Shown here: positions 10,934 to 22,448 of the stretch, piece after piece | How positions within the stretch are numbered: position 1 is the stretch's first letter | Layout of the letters: each line of letters opens with the position of its first letter | Assembly (NCBI GenBank): GCA_963932465.1 | Contig: OZ010791.1 | Coordinates: forward strand, 320,598,283 to 320,662,282 | DNA length: 64,000 nucleotides | Direction: 5' to 3' | Origin: Maratus speciosus | Taxonomy: Eukaryota > Arthropoda > Arachnida > Araneae > Salticidae | The notes under the pieces: generated by a model | The model's input: only the letters and a program-made list of their open reading frames with translations | What the model was told of the DNA's origin: nothing | Database searches by the model: none | Translations under genes and position numbers: made by a program

Positions 10934-11440
10934 CTATTTTCTATTACTACTCCATCAAAAATATTCAAATATTTCAAAAAAATTGAAGAATATATAAATT
11001 TATTAAATGAAGCCAGCTCATAGAATCTTCATTAAGATTTTCCCTGAAAAACTGCATAAACTTTGAAACATTATTTTCTGTTTAATGATTGATTTGATTA
11101 AGGGTGTCAATAATAATCCAGATTATAAAACATGCAAGAGGGAGTTTTGAAAAAACAAAATAATGCTAAAAGTTTATTGGTTATTTTTTTTTATAAACCA
11201 AAAACATTAAAGCGTGTCTACTACTGGCACATCTACCCTACATATTATTCAATCAGGAAGAAATTAAATACATGACAAATGCTAAAGTCAAATGTTATAT
11301 GGTATTAAAATATCTTACAGAAACAACATGCATACATTTATACACTTAATAATTTCCAGTACGTATGAAAACATGTGCAACAGTACAGAATCAAATCAAT
11401 TTCGAAGCTTTTTATCAGCAATTTTTTTTTTTTTGGTGCC
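10934..11440. other. AT-rich non-coding
   Basis: No gene or repeat set. A minus-strand acceptor near 11022 was considered and rejected as the missing SAM exon. Confidence 0.5.
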
Positions 11441-11617
11441 TAGGGATGCACCGAATATTCGGCCTACAGGTGAAGTGAATACCGAATATTTGGCTCATCG
11501 AATACTTTTATATTTCAAAGTTTATAGCCATTAAAATGTTAAATTTTAAAACAATTTTAGAAAATATTTAAAACAGAAACTTTTATTTTAATAAAGAGCT
11601 TTTTTTCAAGTAAACTT

Positions 11618-11804
11618 GGTACTTTTTGGTTAGCTGGCCGGCAGTATTATGTATACATAAATATGTATACATACATATTTATATACATATATACTATGTG
11701 TGTGTATATATAAAACATATGCATAGATATATAATGTATATATACATGTATGTATGTATATATATCTATATATAACACTGGCGCCCAGCTAACCGAAAAG
11801 TACC
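11618..11804. mobile_element. 187-bp MITE nested in hAT copy 2
   Basis: Ends GGTACTTTTTGGTTAGCTGG and CCAGCTAACCGAAAAGTACC are inverted repeats. A perfect 8-bp duplication GTAAACTT lies at 11610-11617 and 11805-11812. Copy 1 of the parent has an uninterrupted AGTAAACTTTATACTG at the same point. The interior is TATA/TGTA-type low-complexity DNA. Confidence 0.9.
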
Positions 11805-12077
11805 GTAAACTTTATGCTGAAAAAAATCTGTTTTGAGTTATTCAAGAAGAGGATAGTTATAAACCTTTTTTAATTAGTAAAATTTTAAATTTCACGGCTT
11901 CTTCTGAGAATTAAAACAGATGAATAAAATTTTCTTAAATTCTAAAAGAAACATTTTAAAATCAAAGAGAAATTGTGAAAATATTATGCAGGATCATATA
12001 TTATTTGTTGGTCAGGAAGAGACTAAAGTAAAAGTAAATAAATAATACAATGTATTCAAATTTTATATGGTGGCAAC

Positions 12078-13822
12078 TAGTGATGCAACGAATAGTGGTT
12101 TGGCCGAATAACCGAATACCGAATATTCGGCCAAGTTGCAGCCGAATATTCGGCCTATTCGGCCGCCGAATAATGAACTTATTTTTGCCTGAAAACAAAA
12201 TATGGTATGCACTATATGCACAATTCTTGTATATTTCACATTTAAAATGTATTGTTTTCTTTTAAAAAATTATTTATATACAAATTTTTAATTTTTTAAA
12301 GCATTATTTTACTCTGAAAAAATATTCGGCCATGTTCGGCCTAAAAATTGCCTCAATAATATAATTCAGACCGCCCCCCCCCCCCCAAAAAAAAAAAAAA
12401 AAAATTCTTAGCAAAAGTTCCTCATCAGGTACTGTCTAGTTACATTTTAATAGATATTATATGTGTTGTTGTTACATTTTAAAATAATGACAAAATTTTA
12501 AAAGTACTAGGAAACATAAATTTCAGCTTTCAGATGAAATAAAATAAAAAATAAGAAATCTTAATATCTTAAGAAAAACCACTGATAGAAAGGGTGAAAG
12601 GAATATCCTCTAAAATGGTGGAAAGAAATCACTGTAGACTTTATAAAGCTCACAATTAACAAAATTTTTATTTATCTTTATTTTTTTTTTTTTTTTTTTT
12701 TTTTGCTGTCAGCAGTGAAGCCTCTTTAGAAAGTGCGCGTCAATGTGAAGAGTAAAAGAATTTAGTAATTTTCTTTCCCAGCCACTACTAGAAAGACAAC
12801 AGTGTCCTTTGGGGTGGTGGGCGAAAAATTCAGAAGACTTTCTAAACGTTTCACAATTAGCCAAAAAGTACCTTTCTGCACCAGGAAGTACCATATATAG
12901 TGAGAGGTTATTTTCAGAAGCAGGTAACATTTACGAGAAAAGAAAAAAAAAAAAAAAAAGAATATCATCTGAGAATGCTGATTATTATTATTTCTGCATC
13001 ACAATCTACGTTTATTGAAAACATTTTAACTGTTTTTTAAGGCATTACAATGCTATTCTTGAAAAAAATATCTAAAACGTAAATGCATACTAATTAAAAG
13101 AATTTAGTATTTACATTTCTTTCATTATTTAATAAGAAATAGTAACAGGCTTTAAAAAAATCACTTCAATTATATTTCACTTTTAAGCGTATTTTACTAA
13201 AAAAAAAAAAAAAAAAAAAAAACCTTAACTATTGCAACATATACGACTTAAATATCTTATACATATAATACAACTATATCTAATCAATCATATATTTATG
13301 TTCTTTATAGGTATAATTCAAAATATTATTGAAAGAAATATTTTTTTATGTAACAAGGGTTAAATGTTAAACTTCACATTATGATTAAAAAAAAAAAAAA
13401 AAAAAAAAAAATTGAATTAGCTTGTTACAGCTGTATTAAAACAATTTTGAATAGATTAATTTTAAATTTAACAGATTATGTTAGCTTATTACAGATACTT
13501 TTTGTACTTACTGATACAGCATAATTTTTTTTTAACATGATTCCTAAATTAGCCTCTTATATAAAAATGGGTAGATAAAACCCATTCAGAGTATGAAAGT
13601 TAATGGGAAAAAAAAGTGTTAGTTAATTTCAAATAAAATTTTCATTATATATGATGAATATAAATTGTCAAATTAAAAAGTTATACTGTGTAAATATAAA
13701 AACATTTATTACAGTGTATTATTCGGCCAAGGCCGAATAATGGACTTGATATTCGGCCGAAGCCGAATATTCGGCAGACAGGCCGAATATTCGGCTTCGG
13801 CCGAATATTCGTTGCATCTCTA
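12078..13822 (+). mobile_element. hAT element nested in hAT copy 2
   Basis: The left end TAGTGATGCAACGAATA and right end TATTCGTTGCATCTCTA are inverted repeats. The 8-bp target duplication GTGGCAAC is perfect at 12070-12077 and 13823-13830. The subterminal GGCCGAATATTCGGC motifs resemble the parent, so both belong to one broad group. Length 1,745 bp is too short for a complete hAT; only the C-terminal part of a transposase frame survives. Confidence 0.9.
12749..13018 (+). pseudogene. hAT transposase remnant, dimerisation domain
   Basis: The frame is open after a TGA at 12746 and runs to a TGA at 13018. It contains FLSQPLLERQQCPLGWW, then LAKKYLSAPG, SERLFSEAGNIYEKRK and ISSENADYYYF. This is the order of the C-terminal hAT dimerisation domain: a WW motif, LA-x-x-YL, a P, SERLFS-x-AG and a final L-x-P/S-ENA helix. 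An A-rich tract has added a run of lysines between the last two motifs. The upstream catalytic and BED-finger parts are absent or unreadable because of stops and poly-T. An ATG-type start is not expected; TTG at 12809 is just an internal codon. Non-functional fossil; family assignment is firm, subfamily is not. Confidence 0.85.
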
Positions 13823-14314
13823 GTGGCAACTTAACAAGAATAACTGTTCTACTCCCTTTGATTAAGCAAGGAAGTTTTTTAATGCATTCTACATCAGTGT
13901 CTGGAGTGGGAAATCCTTTTCAGAGATTGTAAACGTTGTTCTGAAAATCTTAGAAAGAAACAGATTATTTACGGGAAAATATTCAGAAACTTGCATCTGT
14001 ACATAATTAATTCCTATGAAAATCCTTGTGATTGGTTAATTTTCTTAAATAATACTTAACAAACAGCAAATAAATAATGTAAAATCATTCTCTTTTATTT
14101 AAATATGATTCTGTTTCTAATTATTCTGAATATCTTTTTAAGTTGACTCTTAAACTTAGAAGTTGTATACGGTTTTTAATAAAATGTTTAAAAAGTTTTT
14201 TTTAGCCGAATACTTCGATATTCGGCATACCGAATAGCTTGATAATCGGCCAAACCGAATATTCGGTAACATGGCCGAATACCGAATAGATACCGAATAT
14301 TCGGTGCATCTCTA

Positions 14315-14985
14315 TTTATAACATTAATATTTATTTTAATTCATTAATAAGGAAGATTAAGAACTAGAATAATTCATTATTTGGCTGAGATAAATACAAA
14401 AGAATACAGAATATTTGTGAGATTAAACTCTATGGGTACGGTTATTTTCGAAGAATAACTAAATATGAGAAAAAAATTCTCTTATTTTCATTCTATTAAA
14501 CGTATTTATATAAAAATCGTAATGCACATTATTTTAAACTTCATAATATGCTATCAATATAAAAACAGAATACTGAATTTCAAATCATAAAGGGAAAATC
14601 TTGTTTGTTTCATTTACTGCTTTTAACAAATGTTGCAACTAACTTTAAGAGGGAAGGGGGCGGGGAATCTAAATAAAAATTGGATTTCATAAACGAAGTG
14701 AAAATTTAAGCGCCAAGTAAACATTAAGTTGATTACGTGAGTTTCATAGTCTAACGATTGCTATTATCATTTTTATATGAAAAATAAAGCATTATATATC
14801 AAAATTAGTAGTCAAAATAACAGAAAGAACAAATGAAGACAAAAACATTAATGTTACAATCATCAAAATGCCGAATGTGAAACATCGTGTATAGCTAACC
14901 CTAATCTTAAGACAACTTACAGAAATTGTGAAAACAATAAAAATATGGGAAAAAATTTCGACAACAACAAAATGAATGAACTTAC
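14315..14985. other. AT-rich, probably first intron of SAM gene
   Basis: Lies directly downstream (minus strand) of the donor at 14985. No second exon recognised. Confidence 0.4.
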
Positions 14986-15052
14986 TTTCAAAATTTTCGA
15001 CGAATTCTTCCAAATTCCACTGCCGAAGTCTTTCGTTAACGTGATCGTCCAT
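14986..15052 (-). CDS. first coding exon of SAM-domain protein (host gene)
   Basis: An ATG at 15052-15050 starts a 22-codon frame containing VNERLRQWNLEEFVENFE. This matches the start of a SAM (sterile alpha motif) domain, a five-helix protein interaction domain: helix 1 is usually V-x-x-W-L-x-x-W/L-x-L-x-x-Y/F-x-x-x-F. It is followed at once by a near-ideal donor, AAA then GTAAGTTCA, so the exon ends in phase 1 and the domain should continue in the next exon with its conserved E-N-x-I-D block. The exon and about 150 bp of DNA upstream are richer in G+C than the surroundings, as expected of a 5' end. The frame is open further upstream (to 15226), but that part looks like 5' UTR: it has low complexity and a poly-leucine run. 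Gene identity unknown; the next exon was not found. Confidence 0.55.
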
Positions 15053-15230
15053 TTGCAACCTTGAGTAGAGCAGCAACAACAACAAAAAAAAGCCTCTACG
15101 CTTCCGCTTCTGCGATCTCACCTTACGACGGTTTTTAAATGTTCTTCCGCGGACACAATAAAAATGTAGTTCGCCACGTTTCATGTAATAAAATATTACT
15201 GACAGGAGCGCTTCATTCGAAATCATAAGA
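15053..15230 (-). promoter_or_regulatory. probable 5' UTR / promoter-proximal DNA of the SAM gene
   Basis: Locally GC-richer DNA directly upstream of the ATG, with CTCTACTCAAGG just before it. No TATA box or clear initiator can be fixed from sequence alone. Confidence 0.3.
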
Positions 15231-15790
15231 AATAGTGATTAATGTTAATAAATTGAACTACCTTGGTGAAATTTACCCCATTTAACGAATAAAAAGTAAT
15301 TTTGTTTGAAACTGAGTATGGCTGGTATTTCAAAATTGAAAGCATTCGGTTTTCATATTTGAAACAAAAAGTTTCAAAATAAAATGAAAACATCGATTTA
15401 CTCAGATTTGAAAGCGTCATTTTTCTCAGTGTATGCAACAGAAAATGCTGGAAATGGTTTGTCACTGCATTACATGACTATTTGGGACCTGTTCAGCGTT
15501 TGTGTGCATTTGCGTAAGCATATCACTCATATTCGTATAGATGTTAACGTTTTTTGTGAAAAATTCAAAAGTTTTTTGTTTATAGCATACAGAGTTTTCA
15601 ACCAAATTTAACACAACTTTCCGAAAACCTGACAAAGAACAGTAGTAAGAATACACTTCAATTAAAACATGAATATATTGAATATTTAATGAGATATGGG
15701 CACTTCTATGAAATAATTTTTAACTGCGCATTCGTGGAAGATTTCAAAATTTTTATTTCATAATTTGTTAGCTATTTAGGCTATCTTATC
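15231..15790. other. non-coding, upstream of the SAM exon
   Basis: Open frames at 15384-15611 (+) and 15223-15465 (-) overlap and have no recognisable content. Confidence 0.45.
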
Positions 15791-15944
15791 TAAAATGTCC
15801 AGTCAAATTCGAGAAATTTCACAAAGATAGGGGCAATATAGTGAGTTGCTTTCTAAAAAGAGCTTTATTATAAGGGTTTTTCCACAACTTTTCAATCAAC
15901 TCACTATATCTTTCTGAGTTTTCACAATATTTGACTGGACTTTA
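15791..15944. mobile_element. small foldback MITE
   Basis: TAAAATGTCCAGTCAAA at the left pairs with TTTGACTGGACTTTA at the right. The arms extend about 60 bp inwards, including AATATAGTGAGTTG pairing with CAACTCACTATAT. Ends carry TA. Confidence 0.7.
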
Positions 15945-15962
15945 CATATATACACACACATA

Positions 15963-17398
15963 TACAGGGTGTCCCTAAACTCATGGTACATACGCTAGGG
16001 GGTGACAGAACACATCAAGACGAGTAATAGTAAATAGGAAACCAAGGGTCCCAAACGTCTTCTGAACGAGATAGGCGCCTTTAAAGTTTGGGGTGCAAAA
16101 TTTCAAATGATTATAAAAAACAGATAAATTGGTCGGTTTGTTTGCGGTTTTCATTAAAACCTATCTTTATGTCAGTATTTTCTTGAAAATAAAATTTAAA
16201 GATACAGTTCAAAAAATGCCGATAGAGGGTGCTTTAAATTTTGGAGTAATCATCAACTATTTTTTACCGTTATTTTTTGTATCTCATTACATGCTTTCAA
16301 AAGCTTAGACTTAAATTTTGAGCTCAAAATTTGAATCATTGGGAGTGGTTAATTAGTGCAAACTGAACTGTGTTTAGTAGTTAAAATTTCAAATGATTAT
16401 AAAAAACGGAAAAATTGGTTGATTCGTTTGCGGTATTCACTAAAACTATCCTTTATGTCAGTATTTTCTTGAAAATAAATTTTAAAGATACAGTTCAAAA
16501 AATGCCGATAGAGGGCGCTTTAGACTTTGGAGTAACCGACAACTATTTTTTACCGTTATTTTTTGTATCTCATTACATGCTTTCAAAAGCTTAGACTTAA
16601 ACTTAAATTTTGAACACCAAATCTGAATCGTTGGGATAGGTTAAGTAGAGCAAAATTAACTGTGTTCAGGAGGAGGGTTCAAATTTCAACTCATGAACAC
16701 AGTCCAGTTTGCGCTACTTAACCACTCCCACCGATTCAGATTTTGAGCTCAAAATTTAAGTCTAAGCTTTTGAAAGCATGTAATGAGATACAAAAGATAA
16801 CGGTAAAAAATAGTTGTTCGTTACACCAAAGTCTAAAGCGCCCTCTATCGGTATTTTTTTAACTTTATCTTTAAAATTTATTTTCAAGACAATACTGACA
16901 TAAAGAATAGTTTTAGTGAAACCCGCAAACTAATCGACCAATTTTTCCGTTTTTTATAATCATTTGAAATTTTAACTCCTGAACACAGTTCTGTTTGTGC
17001 TACTTAACCACTCCCAACGATTCAGATTTTGAGCTCAAAATTTAAGTTTAAGCCTAAGCTTTTCAAAGCATGTAATGAGATACAAAAAATAACGGTAAAA
17101 AATAGTTGTCGGTTACTCCAAAGTCTAAAGCGCCCTCTATCGGAATTTTTGAACTGTATCTTTAAAATTTATTTTCAAGAAAATACTGACATAAAGAATA
17201 GTTTTAGTGAAAACCGCAAACGAATCGACCAATTTATCCATTTTTTATAATCATTTGCAATTTGGGACCCTAAACTTTGATGGCGCCTATCTCCTTCAGA
17301 AGACGTTTGGGACCCTTGGTTTCCTATTTACTATTACTCGTCTTGATGTATTCTATCACCCCCTAGCGTATGTACCATGAGTTTAGGGACACCCTGTA
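15963..17398. mobile_element. long foldback element ending TACAGGGTGTCC
   Basis: The ends (TACAGGGTGTCCCTAAACTC and its complement) form inverted repeats of at least 120 bp. Between them are four units of about 300 bp, two direct (from about 16085 and 16380) and two inverted (to about 16990 and 17270), with the centre near 16680. Every unit carries the GATAGAGGGCGCTTT and TCATTACATGCTTTCAAAAG blocks. Almost the whole 1.44 kb can fold on itself. The flanks are TA and the inverted symmetry continues into TA/CA repeats outside. No coding sequence. The frame at 17029-17250 is a translation of a unit. Confidence 0.85.
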
Positions 17399-18800
17399 TA
17401 TGTATGTGTGTATTTGGTACAATACATGCGAAAACCATTTCAGCAACAAAATGCGATATAACATATTTTTTAATAAATGTATGAATTTAAAAATACCAAT
17501 TTAAAAATGCAATGTATGTAATTAAATAGCCTATGAAATATTGAGCAAAAACAGAATAAAAAAATATAACAAATGTATTCGAATATTTAACAACAACAAA
17601 AATTAAAAAAAAAAACCCTTAGAAATTGATAGTCTAGACATTTTTTATTGTTATTAAGTGGAAACGCAAGGATAATCCCACCTCTCCATCACCAAAATAG
17701 TCTTTACAATAGGTATAAAAAAAAACATTTCATGCTCAAATGACAAAATAAAATACTTTGATATAAATATATTACTAAAATTCAGAAGAATCAAAAACTT
17801 TTGTAACTAGAAATAAAGCTCCAAAATACTTATAACTGAATAAGGAAACAATTTTTTATATAATAAGCCATTTGAATTCTTTAATTTATAAAAACATAAA
17901 AGACAAAGTGATCCAATTCCATCAAGTCCTATAGGGAAAGTAATATGAGAACCAAAATATCTTCTTTCTACTATTTGAGATTCAGCATTCGTCGACCAAC
18001 TGGTAACTTACAAATACTTTTAATTACCACTCCAATGTTGAAAGGCATGTCCAGAGAAATTCTATTCCAGCACCTTCCTTTCAACAGTATACAATCCAAG
18101 TCAACCCGTTCTTTATATAGAACGGGTCGGAATTTCATCTAGATATTTCCAGAAGTTACAATTTATATTGGATCACGCCGCCAGCTTGAATCGTCGCCAC
18201 TACTTCTTTAAAAGTAACTTCAAGTAATGATGCAGAAATTCCCATGAGTAATTTTTGTTATAGAATAAATTGGCCAAAAATGTAAAATCTTTTTTATTAA
18301 AATTCAAATCATTTTTACAAATTCTACTATATATAATAATCTAATTTATTAAATCATTTATGGAATTTTATTTTGTAAATTTGTGACACAGTGAGGTATA
18401 TTTCCTGTAAAGAAATTAAAACATTTCTCCTGTAGTATAAATTTAAATTAACGTTATTGTTTTAAACATAACATGAAATATCCAAAAAATCAGTAATTTT
18501 ATCTCCGATATTAGGTTTATTTAAGTCTAAGCAATCAGGAGAAATTTTATTATATTCATCATACAAATTTAAATCCTAAATTAGAATATTATCAATGTAT
18601 CTAGAAATACGTGTAGTTTTTATTCTATTTAACTGTATAATTGTACTCATAAGTAAAAAGAAAAAAAATTGGTGCAGTACGTGTATAGTAGTACCCATAT
18701 CGATTCCACATACGTGTTTAACCCTGCATTAGTCACATGTGTATTCTTGTGATACAAGCCGCCATTTACATCTTGTAAGTTTAGAACCAAGTGGATTCGG
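17399..18800. other. AT-rich non-coding
   Basis: No gene recognised. Contains the perfect hairpin at 18104-18127. Confidence 0.5.
18104..18127. repeat. perfect 9-bp hairpin
   Basis: ACCCGTTCT and AGAACGGGT around the loop TTATAT. Isolated, with no associated gene. Confidence 0.7.
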
Positions 18801-18803
18801 AAC

Positions 18804-19129
18804 TTGAGGAGCACTCTACCTCCTTCCACCAGTATCAATTATTCAGCGGAGGCAGTTTCCTTCGAACCGGAACAAACGGTCCGGAAAAAAAAGTCCTTCC
18901 GGCCAGTGCCGGGAGGAAGAGGTAGCTTTCATAATCTTTATTTAAAAAAAGCCAAATTATATCATTCAAACATACGAAGCTCAATTTAATGGAAACCGAC
19001 TATAGGAGATTCAATACTAATTTTTATCAATATAATGAATGAGAATTTCGCGAAATTAGTCAGCTTTATCCAAGCTGCTTTTCTTTAAAGTAACATACAT
19101 TTGGCTGATAAATTCGGCAATTTCTTAAA
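18804..19129. other. GC-richer lead-in to the tandem array
   Basis: Contains CTACCTCCTTCC and, inverted, GGAGGAAGAGGTAG, plus the short hairpin CCGGAAAAAAAAGTCCTTCCGG-like stem near 18880-18900. The motif GGTAGCTTT at 18920 recurs in the 3' hairpin near 21700, so this may be the left end of the same element. Confidence 0.4.
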
Positions 19130-21548
19130 GTGCCTGTCATTTTAAGACAACATGGTGGATGAGGCTAAGCAGTGAACTTGATCGAGACCTTAGTAATTGC
19201 TGTGCACATGCTCACTCACATCGGAATCGGTTAATATATAGCAGTGCTGTCGCATGCAAAAAATCAGATTTTTCAAAATGTCACCCACAATAGAAATTGA
19301 AACTGCTATATCTGAGCCATTTTTTAAGGTAAAGACAAACAAAAAATGCTCCTGAATCCTTATATCAAGGTCAAATACTTAAGAAAGAAACCTTTTTCAA
19401 TTTCTAATTTTTTTGCACCTCACTTTAAATATATATATATTTTTTAATTTAATGGTCACCATTTTGAAACAAGATGGCTGATGAATCTGGCCAGCGAACT
19501 TGGTCGAGGTGTTGATATATACTATCCACATGCCTTCTTACATCGAAATAGGCGAATACGTGTGTTTTCGCGTGACAAATACAAGATCGTTTCAAAATGT
19601 TAGCCATGCTAGACATTCAAAATGCTATAAATCAACCATTTTTTAAGATATAAACAAAAGAACAAATTTTCAGAAACAAAAACTGCTCCGGAATCTTTGT
19701 ATTAAGGCCAAATACATAAAAAAATCTTTTTCATTTTCCAATTGTTTAATACCTCATTTTGAATTTTAAATTTAATTTTTTTTTAATGGCAACCCTTTTG
19801 AAACAAGATGGCGAATGAAGCTGGCCATCGAACTCGGTCGAGACATTGGTATGTACTATGTACAGACCAAGTTACATCCAAATAGGTTCATAATTACGCC
19901 TGTTATCGCGTGACAAAAATCAGGTCGTTTTAAAATGTCAGCCACAAGAGAAATTCAAAATGCTATTACTCAGCCATTTTTTTTTAGATATAGACGAAAG
20001 AAAAACTGTTCCGGAATCTTTGTATTAAGGTCAAACACATACAAAAAAAATCTTTTTCACTTTCCAATTTTTTGGTATCTCATTTAAATTTTTTTATTTT
20101 TTAATTTTTTTAAATGGCCGCCATTTTGAAACAAGATGGCGGATGAAGCCGGCCAACGAACTCGGTCGAGATATTTGTATGTACTATGTACACCAAGGTA
20201 CATCCAAGTCGGTTCATAAATACGCCTGTTATTACGTTAGAAACATCAGGACTTTTCAAAATGTCAGCCACTCTAGAAATTCAAAATGCTATAACTCAGC
20301 CATTTTTTAAGATATGGACGAAACAAAAACTGCTCCGAAATCTTTGTATAAAGGTCAAATACATAAGAAAAAATATTTTTCCATTTTCAATTTTTTGGTA
20401 CCACACTTCAAATTTTAAATTTTTAAAACATTTTTAAATGGCCGCCATTTTGAAACAAAATGGCGGATGAAGCTGGCCAACGAACTCGGTCGAGAGATTG
20501 GTATGTACTATGCACACACTGAATTACATCCAAATCGGTTCATAAATACGCCTTTTATCGCGTGACAAAATTAAGGACGTTTCAAAATGTCAGCCACGCT
20601 AGAAATTCAAAATGCTATAACTCAGCCATTTTTTAAGATATAGACGAAACAAAAACTGCTCCGAAATCTTTGTATAAAGGTCAAATACATAAGAAAAAAT
20701 ATTTTTCCATTTTCAATTTTTTGGTACCACATTTCAAATTTTAAATTTTTAAAAAAAATTTAAATGGCCGCCATTTTGAAACAAAATGGCGGATGAAGCT
20801 GGCCAACGAACTCGGTCGAGAGATTGGTATGTACTATGTACACACTGAATTACATCGAAATCGGTTCATAAATACGCCTTTTATCGCGTGACAAAATTCA
20901 GGACGTTTCAAAATGTCAGCCACGCTAGAAATTCAAAATGCTATAACTCAGCCATTTTTTAAGATATAGACGAAACAAAAACTGCTCCGGAATCTTTGCA
21001 TAAAGGTCAAATACATAAGAAAAAAATATTTTTCCATTTTTAATTTTTTGGTACCACATTTCAAGTTTTAAAAATTTTTAAAAATTTTTAATGGCCGCCA
21101 TTTTGAAACAAAACAGCAGATGAAGCTGGCCAACGAACTCGGTCGAGAGATTGGTATGTACTATATACACACTGAATTACATCCAAATCGGTTCATAAAT
21201 ACGCCTTTTATCGCGTGACAAAATTCAGGACGTTTCAAAATGTCAGCCACGCTAGAAATTCAAAATGCTATAACTCAGCCATTTTTTAAGATATAGACGA
21301 AACAAAAACTGCTCCGGAATCTTTGTATAAAGGTAAAATACATAAGAAAAAAATATTTTTCCATTTTTAATTTTTTGGTACCAAATTTCAAGTTTTAAAA
21401 TTTTTTAAAAATTTTAAATGGCCGCCATTTTGAAACAAAACGGCGGATGAAGCTGGCCAACGAACTCGGTCGAGACATTGGTATGTACTATGTACACACC
21501 GAATTTCATCGAAATCGGTTCATAATTACGGGAGTTACAGTGTGACAT
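19130..21548 (+). repeat. tandem array, period about 324-334 bp, about 8 units
   Basis: The motif GGCCGCCATTTTGAAAC and its variants occur at about 19454, 19788, 20116, 20440, 20766, 21093 and 21420, with a degenerate first unit near 19130. Spacing tightens from 334 to 327 bp to the right, and identity also rises, so the right-hand units are the youngest. Each unit includes GGATGAAGCTGGCCAACGAA, CTCGGTCGAGA, TCGCGTGACAAAA and CAGCCATTTTTTAAGATAT. No unit has a stable reading frame. The last unit is cut at about 21548 and runs into (TA)n. Confidence 0.9.
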
Positions 21549-21553
21549 AGGTC

Positions 21554-21555
<2 letters not shown>

Positions 21556-21599
<44 letters not shown>
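21556..21599. repeat. (TA)n microsatellite
   Basis: Uninterrupted TA tract joining the 327-bp array to its 3' tail. Confidence 0.95.
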
Positions 21600-21601
<2 letters not shown>

Positions 21602-21735
21602 ATTTTGAACGGAGGGTGGTTTCGGGGTCTGGGGGTCATGATCGATGAAAATATACCAAAATTTTTTGAAATCGCTTTCCTCCGAACGGCTCCAATAGGT
21701 AGCTTTTTTGTAAAGAAAGCTACCTAAAAGTAAAC
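21600..21735 (+). repeat. 3' tail and terminal hairpin of the array
   Basis: GGTAGCTTT and AAAGCTACC form a hairpin at about 21697-21725, closing a 100-bp tail. A similar tail-plus-hairpin ends the array at 33222. Confidence 0.65.
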
Positions 21736-21762
21736 ACCACCTACTAGCTCTGCAACTAATTA

Positions 21763-22448
21763 TACGAGGGTAAGTCAAAAATTATCCGCAATTTTGACAT
21801 AAATCTTCTTGCATTGTTATACTGTTGTAGTCATGCTATGAAGGTTTGGTCGTAAATTCTCCATTTGTGATCTTTTTGCTGCAAATAGATCATGGGCATT
21901 TCATTAGAGATTTTCACCAAAGATGAGCAACGAACATTAATCGAGTTTTTGTGGTCGGAAGGTGTATCAGGGGCCGCAATCCATCAAAGACTTTCGGCAC
22001 AGTCCGGCAACAGTGTCTTGCCGCAAGGGACTGTCTACGAATGAATTGAAAAACTCAAAAATGGTCGCACAAGTGATACATTTGAGGAGGGAGCCGAACG
22101 ACCGTGTACGGTGACAAATTGTGACAACATTGAGCGTGCACGTGACATGTTTCTGTAAGACAGACGAGTGACTATTGATGAAGGAGCACATCGTCTGCAA
22201 ATTAATCATGGTTTTGACTACAAAATCATCCACACTAAACCAGGATTTCATAAAGTCGGTGCATGTGTAGCTCGCTGCTCAGACGAAAACCATCTTTTCT
22301 TAGGGCATCAGGAAGCTTGTGCAACGATGGACCAAGTGCGTTGAAAAGCAAGGGGACTATATTGAAAAAGATGTTAACGTTAGTTTTCTATATGTATTTC
22401 AATAAAATTTATCGCTACATTCAGGATAATTTTCGACTTACCCTAGTA
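21763..22448 (+). mobile_element. internally deleted mariner
   Basis: Ends TACGAGGGTAAGTCAAAAAT and its inverted partner (CGACTTACCCTAGTA) carry TA. At 686 bp it is about half of a complete 1.3-kb mariner. Transposase remnants are described separately. Confidence 0.9.
21896..22400 (+). pseudogene. mariner transposase, N-terminal half plus C-terminal tail
   Basis: The readable frame gives EIFTKDEQRTLIEFLWSEGV, then IHQRLSAQ, a stop in place of the expected Trp (TVYE-stop-IEKLKNGRTS), NIERARDMFL, RRVTIDEGAHRLQINHG and FHKVGA. These are the two helix-turn-helix DNA-binding domains of a mariner transposase. About 100 bp later comes MDQVR-stop-KARGLY, which is the expected C-terminal W-x-K-C-x-x-x-x-G-D-Y-x-E-K motif in a broken frame. 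The catalytic DDD domain between them is deleted. It cannot make transposase but keeps both ends. Confidence 0.85.

Larger units (their letters stand above)
11441..14314. mobile_element. hAT-like element, copy 2, with two nested insertions
   Basis: The left end TAGGGATGCACCGAATATTC and right end ATTCGGTGCATCTCTA match the ends of copy 1 at 7142-8502, and much interior sequence is shared. The 8-mers outside the ends differ (TTGGTGCC and TTTATAAC), so the target duplication is lost or the two ends come from different elements. Removing the insertions at 11618-11804 and 12078-13822 (and one TSD copy each) leaves about 0.93 kb of parent element. No transposase of its own is visible. Confidence 0.75.

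Noticed and set aside
10985..11022. Minus-strand acceptor TTTTTCAG followed by a frame reading ENLNEDSMSWLHL, tempting as the second SAM exon
   Set aside because: The SAM exon ends in phase 1, and splicing at this acceptor puts the attractive frame out by one base and gives a stop after a few codons.
14792..15226. 144-codon minus-strand open frame as a full gene
   Set aside because: Only the 22 codons before the donor look like protein. The rest is UTR-like or reads into the intron as hydrophobic low-complexity sequence.
19130..21548. Array of 327-bp units as a CRISPR or coding repeat
   Set aside because: Units are long, eukaryotic-type tandem repeats with no spacers and no open frame.
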